From an uncultured Flavobacteriaceae bacterium (GTDB taxonomy: Bacteria; Bacteroidota; Bacteroidia; Flavobacteriales; Flavobacteriaceae), in NCBI GenBank assembly GCA_905181625.1, contig CAJIYJ010000004.1, positions 62,001 through 126,000 of the forward strand: a stretch of 64,000 bases of DNA, written 5' to 3'. Positions 10,243 to 19,059 of this stretch are shown in pieces; position 1 is the stretch's first letter, and each line of letters begins with the position of its first letter. The translations under genes were made by a program, and so were the position numbers. The notes under the pieces are model-generated. The model ran no database searches and was not told the origin of the DNA. It saw only the letters and a program-made list of their open reading frames with translations.

Positions 10243-11934
10243 ATGAACTTTAAGAGTAGATTGATTAATGACTTAAAAGCCATTACGGGCGATCAACATA
10301 TACTTACCGCAAAATGGAGTAAACAACAGTATAGTAAAGGATGGAGATATGGAGAAGGAGAGGCGTTAGCAGTTGCTAAACCAGGAGCATTACTTGAAAT
10401 CTGGCAGATTCTACAAATTTGTGTCAAAGCAGATATTATTGTTATAATGCAAGCTGCTAACACTGGTTTAACTGGTGGATCTACTCCTGATGGTAACGAT
10501 TATGATCGTCCTATTGTGATTATAAGTACTATGCGAATAAATGAGATACAAATTATAAATGAAGGGAAACAAATTATAGGATTTTCAGGAAGTACATTAT
10601 TTGGACTTGAAAACAAATTAGCTCCCTATGGAATGGAGCCGCATTCAGTTATTGGCTCGTCTTGTATAGGTGCTTCAATTGTTGGAGGTGTCTGTAATAA
10701 TTCAGGTGGAGCACTGGTTAAAAGAGGACCAGCTTATACAGAACTTTCGATTTATGCAAAAATTAACTTAGAAGGAGAACTAGTACTAGTAAATGACTTA
10801 GGCATTGAACTTGGAGAAACTCCAGAAGAAATTTTAAACAATTTACAAAACCATAATTACACAAAAGAACAAATAAAATTTTCTAATAAACTTGCTTCTG
10901 ACAACCAATACCAAGAGCGTGTAAGAGATGTTAATGCCAGTACACCAGCCCGTTATAATGCAGACGATAGGCGTTTATATGGAGCTTCAGGATGTGCAGG
11001 AAAAATTGCTGTTTTTGCTGTACGTTTAGACACTTATCCAATACCAAAACGTCAACAAGTATTTTATGTAGGCACCAATAGTTCTTATGTGCTTGGTAAA
11101 ATTCGTAGAGATATATTATCTAAGTTTCAAAACCTTCCTAAATCAGGTGAATATTTACATAGGGACTGTTATGATGCCGCTAAAAAATACAGTAAGGATA
11201 CCTTTGTAGCGATTGATAAAATGGGACCTAGTTTTATACCAAAATTATTTGAAATGAAACGAAAAGTAGATCGTCTTTCTGATAAATTTAAATTTCTTCC
11301 AAGTAAGTTTTCAGATAAATTAATGCAGTTTTTAAGTAATTTTTGGCCTAATCATCTTCCTAAAAGAATGGAAGAATACAGAGATAAATATGAGCACCAC
11401 TGGGTAATTGAAATGTCAGATGATGGAGTCGATGAGGCAAATACTTACTTTGAAAGCTTCTTTAAAGAAAATGAAGGAAACTTTTTTAAATGCACTAAAA
11501 AAGAAGCTGAAAAAGCAATTCTGCATCGATTTGTTGCTGCAAGTGCAGTAGGTCGTTATCATGCTTTAAATGAAAAAAAATCTGGAGCTATGATGTCTAT
11601 GGATATTGCCTTTCCTAGAAATGAAAAAGACTGGTTTGAAAAACTACCCTCAGAGATTGATGATTTATTAGAAATGAAGCTTTATTATGGTCACTTATTT
11701 TGTCATGTACTTCATCAAAATTATATTGTTAAAAAAGGGGTAGATGCTGATTTACTCAAGCAGAAATTATTAAAAACATATGACGCCAGAGGTGCTGAGT
11801 ATCCAGCGGAACACAATGTTGGTCATGAGTATTTTGCAAAACCCTCGTTATCAAATTTTTATAAAAAATTAGACCCAACTAATGGTTTTAATCCCGGAAT
11901 CGGACGTACTAGTAAACGTAAATATTGGAAATAG
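10243..11934 (+). CDS. dld: FAD-dependent, quinone-linked D-lactate dehydrogenase
   Basis: The 563-residue length and phrases throughout match the Dld family: FAD-binding PCMH segment MQAANTGLTGGSTPDGNDYDRP, GSSCIGASIVGGVCNNSGGALV, and a C-terminal membrane-associating cap ending with HNVGHEYFAKPSL and FNPGIGRTSK. The enzyme oxidises D-lactate to pyruvate at the cytoplasmic membrane and passes electrons to quinone. The codon use is unlike the neighbours: about 14 of its arginines are CGN (mostly CGT), whereas aroC next door and most of the window use AGA or AGG almost exclusively. Dld is chiefly a proteobacterial enzyme, so acquisition by transfer is likely. It stands alone, divergent from the TlpA-like gene and 108 nt before aroC. 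Confidence 0.95.
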   Translation: MNFKSRLINDLKAITGDQHILTAKWSKQQYSKGWRYGEGEALAVAKPGALLEIWQILQICVKADIIVIMQAANTGLTGGSTPDGNDYDRPIVIISTMRINEIQIINEGKQIIGFSGSTLFGLENKLAPYGMEPHSVIGSSCIGASIVGGVCNNSGGALVKRGPAYTELSIYAKINLEGELVLVNDLGIELGETPEEILNNLQNHNYTKEQIKFSNKLASDNQYQERVRDVNASTPARYNADDRRLYGASGCAGKIAVFAVRLDTYPIPKRQQVFYVGTNSSYVLGKIRRDILSKFQNLPKSGEYLHRDCYDAAKKYSKDTFVAIDKMGPSFIPKLFEMKRKVDRLSDKFKFLPSKFSDKLMQFLSNFWPNHLPKRMEEYRDKYEHHWVIEMSDDGVDEANTYFESFFKENEGNFFKCTKKEAEKAILHRFVAASAVGRYHALNEKKSGAMMSMDIAFPRNEKDWFEKLPSEIDDLLEMKLYYGHLFCHVLHQNYIVKKGVDADLLKQKLLKTYDARGAEYPAEHNVGHEYFAKPSLSNFYKKLDPTNGFNPGIGRTSKRKYWK

Positions 11935-12020
11935 AACACACTTGATCCAAATAGAATTTTGAACCCTGTTAAGATTTTTTAATGATCTATAACAAGTTTT
12001 TCTATAAGAAATATTAGACC

Positions 12021-12028
12021 TATTTTTG
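12021..12028 (+). promoter_or_regulatory. -7 promoter box of aroC
   Basis: TATTTTTG matches TAnnTTTG and ends 14 nt before the aroC ATG. A TTT (not the preferred TTG) lies exactly 20 nt upstream. This suggests aroC has its own promoter rather than reading through from dld. Confidence 0.55.
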
Positions 12029-12042
12029 TTTAAATTTTTAAA

Positions 12043-13107
12043 ATGGCAGGAAATACTTTTGGAAACATTTTTAAGCTAACAACTTTTGGAGAATCTCATG
12101 GTCCTGCACTTGGAGGAGTAATTGATGGATGCCCATCAGGACTGACAATAGATTTCGATTCTATTGAATCAGAAATGAATAGAAGGAAACCAGGTCAATC
12201 TGCTATCGTTACTCAGAGAAAAGAACCTGATAGTGTGACTTTTTATTCAGGAATTTTTGAAGGTAAAACAACTGGTACACCAATTGGCTTTTTAATACAT
12301 AATACAGATCAGAAGTCAAAAGACTACTCTCATATTAAAGATTCCTATAGGCCATCTCATGCTGACTATGTATATGATAAAAAATATGGTCATAGAGATT
12401 ATAGAGGAGGAGGAAGAAGTTCCGCTAGAGAAACTGCCTGTAGAGTAGTTGCAGGAGCCATTGCAAAACAAATCTTATCAGATATTAAAATAACTGCTTT
12501 TGTTTCTTCAGTAGGCGACATTAAAATTGATAAACATTACAGTAAATTAGATTTTTCAGAAATCGAAAAAAATCCAGTTAGATGTGCTGACCCAAATACA
12601 GCAGCATCTATGGAAAAGTTAATTAAAGAGATAAGAAAAGAAGGAGATACTGTCGGAGGTGTAGTAAGTTGTGTTATAGAAAACACGCCTATTGGGCTAG
12701 GTGAGCCAGTATTTGATAAACTACATGCTGATCTTGGAAAAGCTATGCTTTCAATTAATGCTGTAAAAGGATTTGAATTTGGCAGTGGTTTTGAAGGAAC
12801 GAAATTAAAAGGAAGTCAACATAATGATTCCTTTAAAGCTGATGGTAAAACAAAAACAAATAATTCTGGCGGAATTCAAGGTGGAATCAGTAACGGGATG
12901 GATATTTATTTTAATGTAGGTTTCAAACCAGTTGCAACTATTATGAAAGCTCAACAAACGATTGATTCTAAAAACAATGTGGTTGAGATGAAAGGAAAAG
13001 GTCGTCATGACCCATGTGTTGTTCCAAGAGCAGTTCCTATTGTAGAAGCAATGGCTGCTTTAGTTCTAGTAGACTTTTATTTAATAAACCGTACAATCAA
13101 ACTTTAA
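12043..13107 (+). CDS. aroC: Chorismate synthase
   Basis: AroC performs the last shikimate step, 5-enolpyruvylshikimate 3-phosphate to chorismate, using reduced FMN. The 354-residue protein carries the family signatures [18 protein letters not shown] near the start, [16 protein letters not shown] near 118-133 and the C-terminal [18 protein letters not shown]. Length and order are normal. The last base of its stop codon is the first base of the next gene's ATG (TAATG at 13105-13109), so translation of the symporter is probably coupled. The aroB gene of the same pathway lies at 41.8 kb. Confidence 0.98.
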   Translation: MAGNTFGNIFKLTTFGESHGPALGGVIDGCPSGLTIDFDSIESEMNRRKPGQSAIVTQRKEPDSVTFYSGIFEGKTTGTPIGFLIHNTDQKSKDYSHIKDSYRPSHADYVYDKKYGHRDYRGGGRSSARETACRVVAGAIAKQILSDIKITAFVSSVGDIKIDKHYSKLDFSEIEKNPVRCADPNTAASMEKLIKEIRKEGDTVGGVVSCVIENTPIGLGEPVFDKLHADLGKAMLSINAVKGFEFGSGFEGTKLKGSQHNDSFKADGKTKTNNSGGIQGGISNGMDIYFNVGFKPVATIMKAQQTIDSKNNVVEMKGKGRHDPCVVPRAVPIVEAMAALVLVDFYLINRTIKL

Positions 13108-14363
13108 TGAAAAAATTAGCCCTGCACTGGCAAATTATTCTAGGAATGTTCTTAGGTGTAATTTTCGCTTTAATACTAACAAATATAGAAGGAGGGAAGC
13201 TCTTTATTTCTAATTGGATCAAACCTTTTGGAACCATATTCATTAATTCATTAAAACTTATAGCTGTTCCTTTAATACTTGCATCTTTAATTAAGGGAGT
13301 TTCTGACTTGAAGGACTTGTCAAAACTTTCGTCAATGGGGGGAAGAACTATATTTATATACTTGTGTACTACCTTAATGGCAGTTATAATAGGACTAGTT
13401 AGTGTTAATATTGTAAACCCTGGTAATTCTATTTCTGATCAAACAAGAGAAGAACTTCTTATAGCTTATTCTGACAATGCAGATGATAAAATATCAGCTG
13501 CCAATAATCAGAAAAATGCAGGACCACTTCAACCCTTAATTGATTTGGTTCCTTCAAATATAGTTAGTGCAACTGGTGACAACAGAAACATGCTACAGGT
13601 TATATTTTTTGCTATTCTTTTTGGAATAGCGATGATTTTAATTCCCAGAAAAAAATCCAAACCAGTAAAGAAATTCTTTGATTCTTTTAACGAAGTAATT
13701 CTTAAAATTATTGATTTAATTATGCTTGCTGCGCCCTATGGTGTCTTCGCCCTTCTGGCTGCTTTAGTAGTAGAAGCACCAAGTTTAGATCTATTTAAAG
13801 CATTAGGGCTATATGGACTGACTGTATTATTTGGGCTTTTAATGATGATCTGTATTTACATATTGCTGGTCAAAGTTTTAACTGGAAAAAGTCCTTCTTA
13901 TTTTCTTAAAGGAATCTCACCCGCTCAACTTTTAGCTTTTTCAACTAGCTCAAGTGCCGCAACTCTTCCAGTAACAATGGAAAGAGTTCAAGATCATTTA
14001 GATGTGGATGAAGAGGTGAGTAGTTTTGTTCTTCCAATTGGAGCAACAATAAACATGGATGGAACTAGCTTATATCAAGCGGTAGCAGCTGTGTTTATAG
14101 CTCAAGCTTTTGGAATGGACCTAAGTTTATACGCACAACTAGGAATCGTTACTACTGCTACTTTAGCATCCATAGGTTCAGCAGCCGTTCCTGGTGCTGG
14201 AATGGTAATGCTTGTTATTGTTCTTGCACAAGCTGGAATACCTGAAGCGGGCCTTGCTTTAATTTTTGCTATTGACAGACCATTGGATATGTGTAGGACC
14301 GTTGTGAATGTTACTGGGGATGCAACAGTATCGATGCTTGTAAATAAATTTAGAAAGAAGTAG
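13107..14363 (+). CDS. Dicarboxylate/amino acid:cation symporter (DAACS, GltP/DctA type)
   Basis: The protein has 418 residues with about eight membrane segments. The substrate-binding signatures are plain: FSTSSSAATLPVT near 278-290 and the cation-site motif GATINMDGTSLYQ near 311-323, followed by GIVTTATLASIGSAAVPGAG in hairpin 2. Family members import glutamate, aspartate or C4-dicarboxylates with sodium or protons. The frame is open further upstream inside aroC, but I chose ATG 13107 because it gives [18 protein letters not shown], the family N-terminus, and overlaps the aroC stop by one base. Pairing with aroC may only reflect coupling. The exact substrate cannot be told. Confidence 0.95.
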   Translation: MKKLALHWQIILGMFLGVIFALILTNIEGGKLFISNWIKPFGTIFINSLKLIAVPLILASLIKGVSDLKDLSKLSSMGGRTIFIYLCTTLMAVIIGLVSVNIVNPGNSISDQTREELLIAYSDNADDKISAANNQKNAGPLQPLIDLVPSNIVSATGDNRNMLQVIFFAILFGIAMILIPRKKSKPVKKFFDSFNEVILKIIDLIMLAAPYGVFALLAALVVEAPSLDLFKALGLYGLTVLFGLLMMICIYILLVKVLTGKSPSYFLKGISPAQLLAFSTSSSAATLPVTMERVQDHLDVDEEVSSFVLPIGATINMDGTSLYQAVAAVFIAQAFGMDLSLYAQLGIVTTATLASIGSAAVPGAGMVMLVIVLAQAGIPEAGLALIFAIDRPLDMCRTVVNVTGDATVSMLVNKFRKK

Positions 14364-14427
14364 TTAAAATTATTATGGAGTGAACAGTAGTTACTCTATT
14401 GTCTATTATTTTAAAGCTGATTAGAGT

Positions 14428-14835
14428 TTAGTCAATAAACTGTCCCGGTTTATTGAATTTAGAAATATCACATTGTTCAAGTTTTCCAAAAAGTTTGTAT
14501 CTGTTTTTGGCTATTTTTTTATAAATAAAGTCACTAAAATAAGTAGGTAATAAATCAAAAACAAGAAACACCCTCCAAAACCCACCAATTGATTTAATTA
14601 TTTTAAAGACTGCGGTTGATTTAGTATAAACTTGATCGTTTATTCTAAATATTACTGTATCTAATTCTTCTGTATTAAACTTTAAATCATTTAATAATTT
14701 TTGACCTGAAGGACCTTGTAAAGAAGAGAATTTAAGAATTCCTTTAGAATCAATTTTCACTATAAGATTCACAAAAAAATCACACAAACCACAAATGCCA
14801 TCATAATAAACAACAAATTCATTTTTTTCTATCAT
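14428..14835 (-). CDS. DCC-family thiol-disulfide oxidoreductase-like protein (DUF393)
   Basis: This 135-residue protein has the family's N-terminal signature YYDGICGLCDFFVN, with Asp12, Cys15 and Cys18. A central FSSLQGPSGQKLL follows. DUF393/DCC proteins are small thioredoxin-like proteins of unsettled function. The start ATG overlaps the stop of mutS2 by 4 nt (14832-14835), so the two are translationally coupled. No signal peptide is visible. Confidence 0.88.
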   Translation of the reverse strand: MIEKNEFVVYYDGICGLCDFFVNLIVKIDSKGILKFSSLQGPSGQKLLNDLKFNTEELDTVIFRINDQVYTKSTAVFKIIKSIGGFWRVFLVFDLLPTYFSDFIYKKIAKNRYKLFGKLEQCDISKFNKPGQFID

Positions 14836-16979
14836 TTGACGTATTCTAAACGGTTTAAATCTACTTTAGTGATGAAAGTTCCATAATTGACTGTGGCATT
14901 GTTTTTTTCAATTTTATCTATTGTACCAACTGATGTACTATCTTCTAACCTAACTTTGTCTCCTAATTTAAGTTCAACCAAAACTTTCTTTTTATTTAAA
15001 GCTTTTGATTTATTTGTTTTCTTTTCCTTTCTAATAACTAATAACTCATTGTTTAATACTTCTTGAGTATTTTTGTTTTTATCTAATTTAGTATTAGAAA
15101 AATTAGTTTTTTTTCTTTTAGAGTTTAAAGTGTCCACTAGTTTTAATACTTCTGAAACTAGGTTTCTTTTTTTATTATTATCAAAATATCGTTGAGCAAT
15201 TTCATTTAATTTATTTCCAGCTACAATCATTCTCTGATTACTATCAAACAATTCTTGATAATTAATAAGCTTTGACTTTATTTTATTATTTGTAATATCT
15301 AGTTTTTCATTTTCTTTTCTAAACTTAATTTCTTCATCTTTTAAAGAACTTGTTGTTTTATCAAGTTCTAATCTCTGTTTCTGCAATTTCGCAATAGTAG
15401 CATCAAACCTAACTTTTCCTCTTTCAATCTTTTTCTTTGCTCTGTTTATTATACTATACGGGATACCATTTTTTTGAGCAACTTCAAAAGTGAATGAACT
15501 TCCCGCTTGACCTACTATCAAATTAAAAGTAGGTTCGAGTGTTTTATCATTAAACTGCATATTTGCATTTGACATATTTGGAAGCTCATCTGCTAACAAT
15601 TTTAAGTTAGAATAGTGAGTAGTGATTACCCCAAAACTTTTTCTTTCATAAAAAACTTCAAGAAAAATTTCTGCTAACGCACCTCCTAATTCTGGATCTG
15701 AACCTGTACCAAACTCATCAATTAAAAAAAGAGTCTCTGAATTACATTTTCTAAGAAAATTATTCATGTTTTTCAATCTATAACTATAAGTACTTAATTG
15801 ATTTTCTATAGACTGATTATCACCAATATCTGAAACTATATTTTGAAAAACTGACATATAACTCTGTTGGTGAACAGGAACCAAAATACCAGATTGAATC
15901 ATTAATTGAAGTAATCCTATTGTTTTAAGAGTAATACTTTTACCACCAGCATTAGGGCCTGAGATAACTATAATTCTATTGCCTTTATTTAATTCTATGG
16001 TTTGGGGATAAGTTTTTATACCTAAACTTTTATTATTAGAATAGAGTAGGGGGTGAAAAGCATTTTTAAGAAATATAACTTTATCTCTAGAAAGATTTGG
16101 CTTAATGCCATTTATTTCATTTGCATACTTAGCTTTAGAATAGATCACATCGATTTTAGCTAAATAACTTTGGTAATTTTTAAGCAAAGATATATAGGGT
16201 CTTAAAAAACTAGTCAACTCTTTCAGAATTCTTTTAATCTCTTGATCTTCATCATATAAAAAATCTTGTAACTTTCTGCTTTGCACAAGAGTCTCTTGTG
16301 GTTCTATATAAACTATAATGCCAGTTTTAGAGCTTCCCATCATTTGACCCTTAACTTTACGCCTGTACATAGCTTTAACTGCTAAAACACGTCTATTATC
16401 AATAGTAGACTCTTTAATCTCATCTAAATAACCAGAAGCGTTATAAGAATTAAGAGCAGTTGAGAAAGATTGTCTGATTTTTGATTTAGTAGTATTAATC
16501 CCTTTTCTAATTTCTAGTAAATCTATAGAAGCGTTATCTTTGATTAAACCGAATTTATCAATTACAGAATTTATTTCCGTTATTATATTTTTTTCAACTT
16601 CTAAGAATTCAATTAATAAAAAAATATTTTTATAATACTCTTTGGATTTTTTTAAAAATTTAATGTGAGATATTGTAAGTTCTACAACAACTTTAATTTT
16701 TCTAAATGATTCAATATCAAGTTGACTGTTTTCTATTTCTATAATTTTTAAATCTTTAGAAATACTTTCAAAACCATGATTAGGAAAATTATTATCATTG
16801 TATAAGGAAGATAAATACTCAGAAACTAAATTTAATGAAAAATCAATATTTTTAAATTCATATTGAGGATCTAAGTCATTTAATAGTTCCTTTCCTAATG
16901 ATGTCACGCAATATTTTGAAATTGCTTCAACAACAAGATTGAATTCTAAATCCTCTAAAGTTTTCTTGGGAATTGGCAA
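14832..16979 (-). CDS. mutS2: MutS2-type ATPase without Smr domain
   Basis: The 715-residue protein has the MutS2 order: an N-terminal helical clamp region, then the ATPase with Walker A GPNAGGKS near residue 340 and Walker B LIDEFGTGSDPE, then a charged coiled coil (about 520-620). It ends in a small KOW-like beta segment (LKLGDKVRLEDSTSVGTIDKI). MutS2 proteins suppress recombination or act on stalled ribosomes and do not do mismatch repair. The usual C-terminal Smr nuclease domain is absent; the protein ends about 70 residues short of canonical MutS2. This is the usual flavobacterial form as far as I recall. The gene is divergent from ung. Confidence 0.92.
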   Translation of the reverse strand: MPIPKKTLEDLEFNLVVEAISKYCVTSLGKELLNDLDPQYEFKNIDFSLNLVSEYLSSLYNDNNFPNHGFESISKDLKIIEIENSQLDIESFRKIKVVVELTISHIKFLKKSKEYYKNIFLLIEFLEVEKNIITEINSVIDKFGLIKDNASIDLLEIRKGINTTKSKIRQSFSTALNSYNASGYLDEIKESTIDNRRVLAVKAMYRRKVKGQMMGSSKTGIIVYIEPQETLVQSRKLQDFLYDEDQEIKRILKELTSFLRPYISLLKNYQSYLAKIDVIYSKAKYANEINGIKPNLSRDKVIFLKNAFHPLLYSNNKSLGIKTYPQTIELNKGNRIIVISGPNAGGKSITLKTIGLLQLMIQSGILVPVHQQSYMSVFQNIVSDIGDNQSIENQLSTYSYRLKNMNNFLRKCNSETLFLIDEFGTGSDPELGGALAEIFLEVFYERKSFGVITTHYSNLKLLADELPNMSNANMQFNDKTLEPTFNLIVGQAGSSFTFEVAQKNGIPYSIINRAKKKIERGKVRFDATIAKLQKQRLELDKTTSSLKDEEIKFRKENEKLDITNNKIKSKLINYQELFDSNQRMIVAGNKLNEIAQRYFDNNKKRNLVSEVLKLVDTLNSKRKKTNFSNTKLDKNKNTQEVLNNELLVIRKEKKTNKSKALNKKKVLVELKLGDKVRLEDSTSVGTIDKIEKNNATVNYGTFITKVDLNRLEYVK

Positions 16980-17021
16980 AGTAATTATTTATATTTTATA
17001 TTGTAAAAATAGTCAAATTCA

Positions 17022-17684
17022 TTGAAGTTAAATATCGAAAAAAGTTGGTTAAATTTATTAGACATTGAGTTTAATCAAAAATATTTTTTAAATCTTACAG
17101 ATTTTGTTAAAAAACAATACAAAGCTACAGATTGTTTTCCTAAAGAAAATCAAATTTTTGCAGCTTTTAACAAGTGCACTTTTAAAGATATAAAAGTTGT
17201 TATAATTGGGCAAGACCCATATCATGGGATTGAGCAAGCAAATGGGCTTTGTTTTTCTGTAAATTCAGTAATTAAAAACCCACCTTCACTAATAAATATT
17301 TTTAAAGAAATTAATTCAAGTTTTGATATTAGGTCAGAAAGTGATCTTTCAGATTGGGCTAATCAAGGTGTTTTACTATTAAATTCAATTTTAACAGTTG
17401 AAAAAGGATCACCAGGAAGTCACGCAAAAAAAGGGTGGGAAGAGTTTACAGAAAGTGTAATCAAACTAATCTCAACAAAAAAACAAAATATTGTTTTTAT
17501 GCTATGGGGAGGTTATGCTAAAAAGAAAGAATATTTAATAGACCCTAGTAAACACTTAATACTTAAATCTGGTCACCCTTCTCCAATGAGCGCTAACAGA
17601 GGATATTGGTTTGGTAACAAACACTTTTCAAAGTGTAATGATTATTTGAAAGAAAATGGAATAAAGGATATTTGCTGGAGTTAA
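17022..17684 (+). CDS. ung: Uracil-DNA glycosylase, family 1
   Basis: Ung removes uracil from DNA to start base excision repair. The 220-residue protein has the water-activating motif GQDPYHG at residues 63-69 (Asp65 catalytic), LLLNSILTVEKGSPGSH, and the C-terminal DNA-intercalating loop GHPSPMSANRGYW. Length is normal. The start codon is TTG at 17022, giving MKLNIEKSWLNLL; there is no better ATG upstream. It is divergent from mutS2, 42 nt away, so the two repair-linked genes share an intergenic promoter region. Confidence 0.97.
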   Translation: MKLNIEKSWLNLLDIEFNQKYFLNLTDFVKKQYKATDCFPKENQIFAAFNKCTFKDIKVVIIGQDPYHGIEQANGLCFSVNSVIKNPPSLINIFKEINSSFDIRSESDLSDWANQGVLLLNSILTVEKGSPGSHAKKGWEEFTESVIKLISTKKQNIVFMLWGGYAKKKEYLIDPSKHLILKSGHPSPMSANRGYWFGNKHFSKCNDYLKENGIKDICWS

Positions 17685-17722
17685 TTAAAAATTTAATACT
17701 TTTAATTTAAATATATTATGTC

Positions 17723-18037
17723 ATGATAATAACAACAACAGAGACCTTGCCTAATAAAACAATTACTGAAAGTTTAGGAATAGCACGAGGATCTACAGTA
17801 AGAGCTAGAAATGTTGGTAGAGATATTTTTGCCTCTTTTAAAAAATTAGTAGGAGGAGAGATAGAAGAATACACTAAGCTTCAAGCTGATTCTAGAGAAC
17901 AAGCACTTTCTAGAATGATTAGTGATGCTGAAAAACTAGGAGCTAATGCAATAGTCAATGTTAGGTTTATGACATCAGTAATCACTCAAGGAGCTTCAGA
18001 AGTTTTAGCCTACGGCACAGCAGTTAAAACAAATTAA
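17723..18037 (+). CDS. YbjQ/UPF0145 family protein
   Basis: This 104-residue protein matches the YbjQ (heavy-metal-binding-domain) family: ITTTETLPNKTITESLGIARGSTVRARNVGRDIFASFK at the start region and LGANAIVNVRFMTSVITQGASEVLAYGTAV near the end. The family forms pentamers; its function is not established. It is followed after 2 nt by a tiny membrane-protein frame, which suggests a shared transcript. Confidence 0.9.
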   Translation: MIITTTETLPNKTITESLGIARGSTVRARNVGRDIFASFKKLVGGEIEEYTKLQADSREQALSRMISDAEKLGANAIVNVRFMTSVITQGASEVLAYGTAVKTN

Positions 18038-18039
18038 AA

Positions 18040-18150
18040 ATGAATTATAACACTATTTTTCTTGGTATTGCTTTAATTATTTTAATTGCAGTAGTTATTA
18101 ATAGAATATCTAAATCCAAAGATGAGAATTTCAAAAAGAGAGATAATTAA
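18040..18150 (+). CDS. 36-residue single-pass membrane microprotein
   Basis: An ATG at 18040, two bases after the YbjQ stop, opens a 36-codon frame. It has a polar start (MNYNT), one hydrophobic helix (IFLGIALIILIAVVI) and a basic tail (NRISKSKDENFKKRDN). The positive-inside rule places the tail in the cytoplasm. I know no named family. The tight spacing and clear helix-plus-basic-tail design favour a real gene, but the frame is short and unconfirmed. Confidence 0.55.
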   Translation: MNYNTIFLGIALIILIAVVINRISKSKDENFKKRDN

Positions 18151-18207
18151 TCACATCCTATTTGGAATGTTTTTGTAAAATTTCACTATCTTACCAAAAA
18201 TTTATAA

Positions 18208-18723
18208 ATGAAAAAATACTTTCAATTTTCTGAAACGATAGATGGAACGACCTATTTTTTGCGATGCTTGTTTTCTATAGTTTTAACAATTCCTTTTATT
18301 ATAACAATAATTGCCTTTATGGGAGTTTTTGCTGTAGAATACGCTGAAATAGATTTAGAAAACCCTGAATCTTTTGATCAACAAGCTTTTCAAGAAAAAA
18401 TAGAATCTAATCCAGAAGATTTCTTACAAGCAATGAAAGATACATTTACTCCATTTTGGATAATATCATTAATAATATCCTTAATTCCTGCTATATGGTT
18501 TCAAATAGTCTCTTATTACAAGAGATTGTCTGCATTATTCTCAGAATCTAGAGATAAGATTTTTATTGGTTTAATAGCTTTCGAAATCTTAGCAGATTAC
18601 TATGTTTTTGAATATGGATGGGGAAGTGAAAGTTTAATAGGAAGTATTTTTATGATTTCTACTTTAATAATCTTTATTTATATGATCTTTAAAGATTCTG
18701 GAATTGAGGAACATGAGGGTTAA
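18208..18723 (+). CDS. DUF805-like inner membrane protein
   Basis: The 171-residue protein has about four hydrophobic segments (near 20-42, 85-105, 113-130 and 140-160). The start MKKYFQFSETIDGTTYFLR and the helix containing IWFQIVSYYKRL resemble DUF805 proteins. An acidic insert (EYAEIDLENPESFDQQ) separates the first two helices. Function is unknown. Its stop codon overlaps the stop of the convergent yciH-like gene by three bases (18720-18723). Confidence 0.65.
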   Translation: MKKYFQFSETIDGTTYFLRCLFSIVLTIPFIITIIAFMGVFAVEYAEIDLENPESFDQQAFQEKIESNPEDFLQAMKDTFTPFWIISLIISLIPAIWFQIVSYYKRLSALFSESRDKIFIGLIAFEILADYYVFEYGWGSESLIGSIFMISTLIIFIYMIFKDSGIEEHEG

Positions 18724-19059
18724 CCGCCTATTCTTTTAACTGAGTGACCTAATTCAATTAATATAGATGATATTTTATCTCTATGTTCACCTTGAATTAT
18801 TATTTCACTATCCTTAACTGACCCACCAACTCCGCATTTATTTTTTAAGAGTTTTGCTAATTCTTTAATTTTATCTTTAGATCCATTAAAGCCTTTTAAT
18901 ACGGTTACTGGTTTACCTGCCCTTCCTTTTTTACTATAATGTGCCTCTAAAAACTGCTTAGGTTCTTTTTTGATTTCATTAGATGAAGGTTTAGATACAG
19001 AAAGCTCTATGAGGGTTTATTAACGATTTTAAATCAGAAAGTGAAGATGATTTTTTCAT
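18720..19059 (-). pseudogene. yciH: SUI1/YciH-type translation initiation factor, one frameshift
   Basis: The start ATG (19057-19059) gives MKKSSSLSDLKSLIN. The rest of the family sequence lies in another frame: LSVSKPSSNEIKKEPKQ, then GKPVTVLKGFNG, KCGVGGSVKDSEIIIQGEHRDK and the end KRIGG. Start-to-stop length is 340 nt, one more than a multiple of three. Removing one base of the GGG at 19013-19015 (plus strand) joins the halves. The ATG overlaps the TGA of the oxygenase gene by 4 nt. YciH/SUI1 proteins resemble eukaryotic eIF1 and influence start-codon fidelity. All conserved residues are intact, so I suspect a consensus error rather than loss of function. Confidence 0.8.

Noticed and set aside
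12805-13008. Minus-strand frame within aroC
   Set aside because: Shadow of a conserved gene, with no recognisable protein features.
13014-13106. Upstream extension of the symporter into aroC
   Set aside because: The extra 31 codons read as out-of-frame aroC sequence; ATG 13107 overlaps the aroC stop by one base and gives the normal start.
14364-14427. Hairpin between the symporter and DCC genes
   Set aside because: The inverted repeat around GAGTGAAC and GTTACTC is imperfect and has no T-run on the relevant side.
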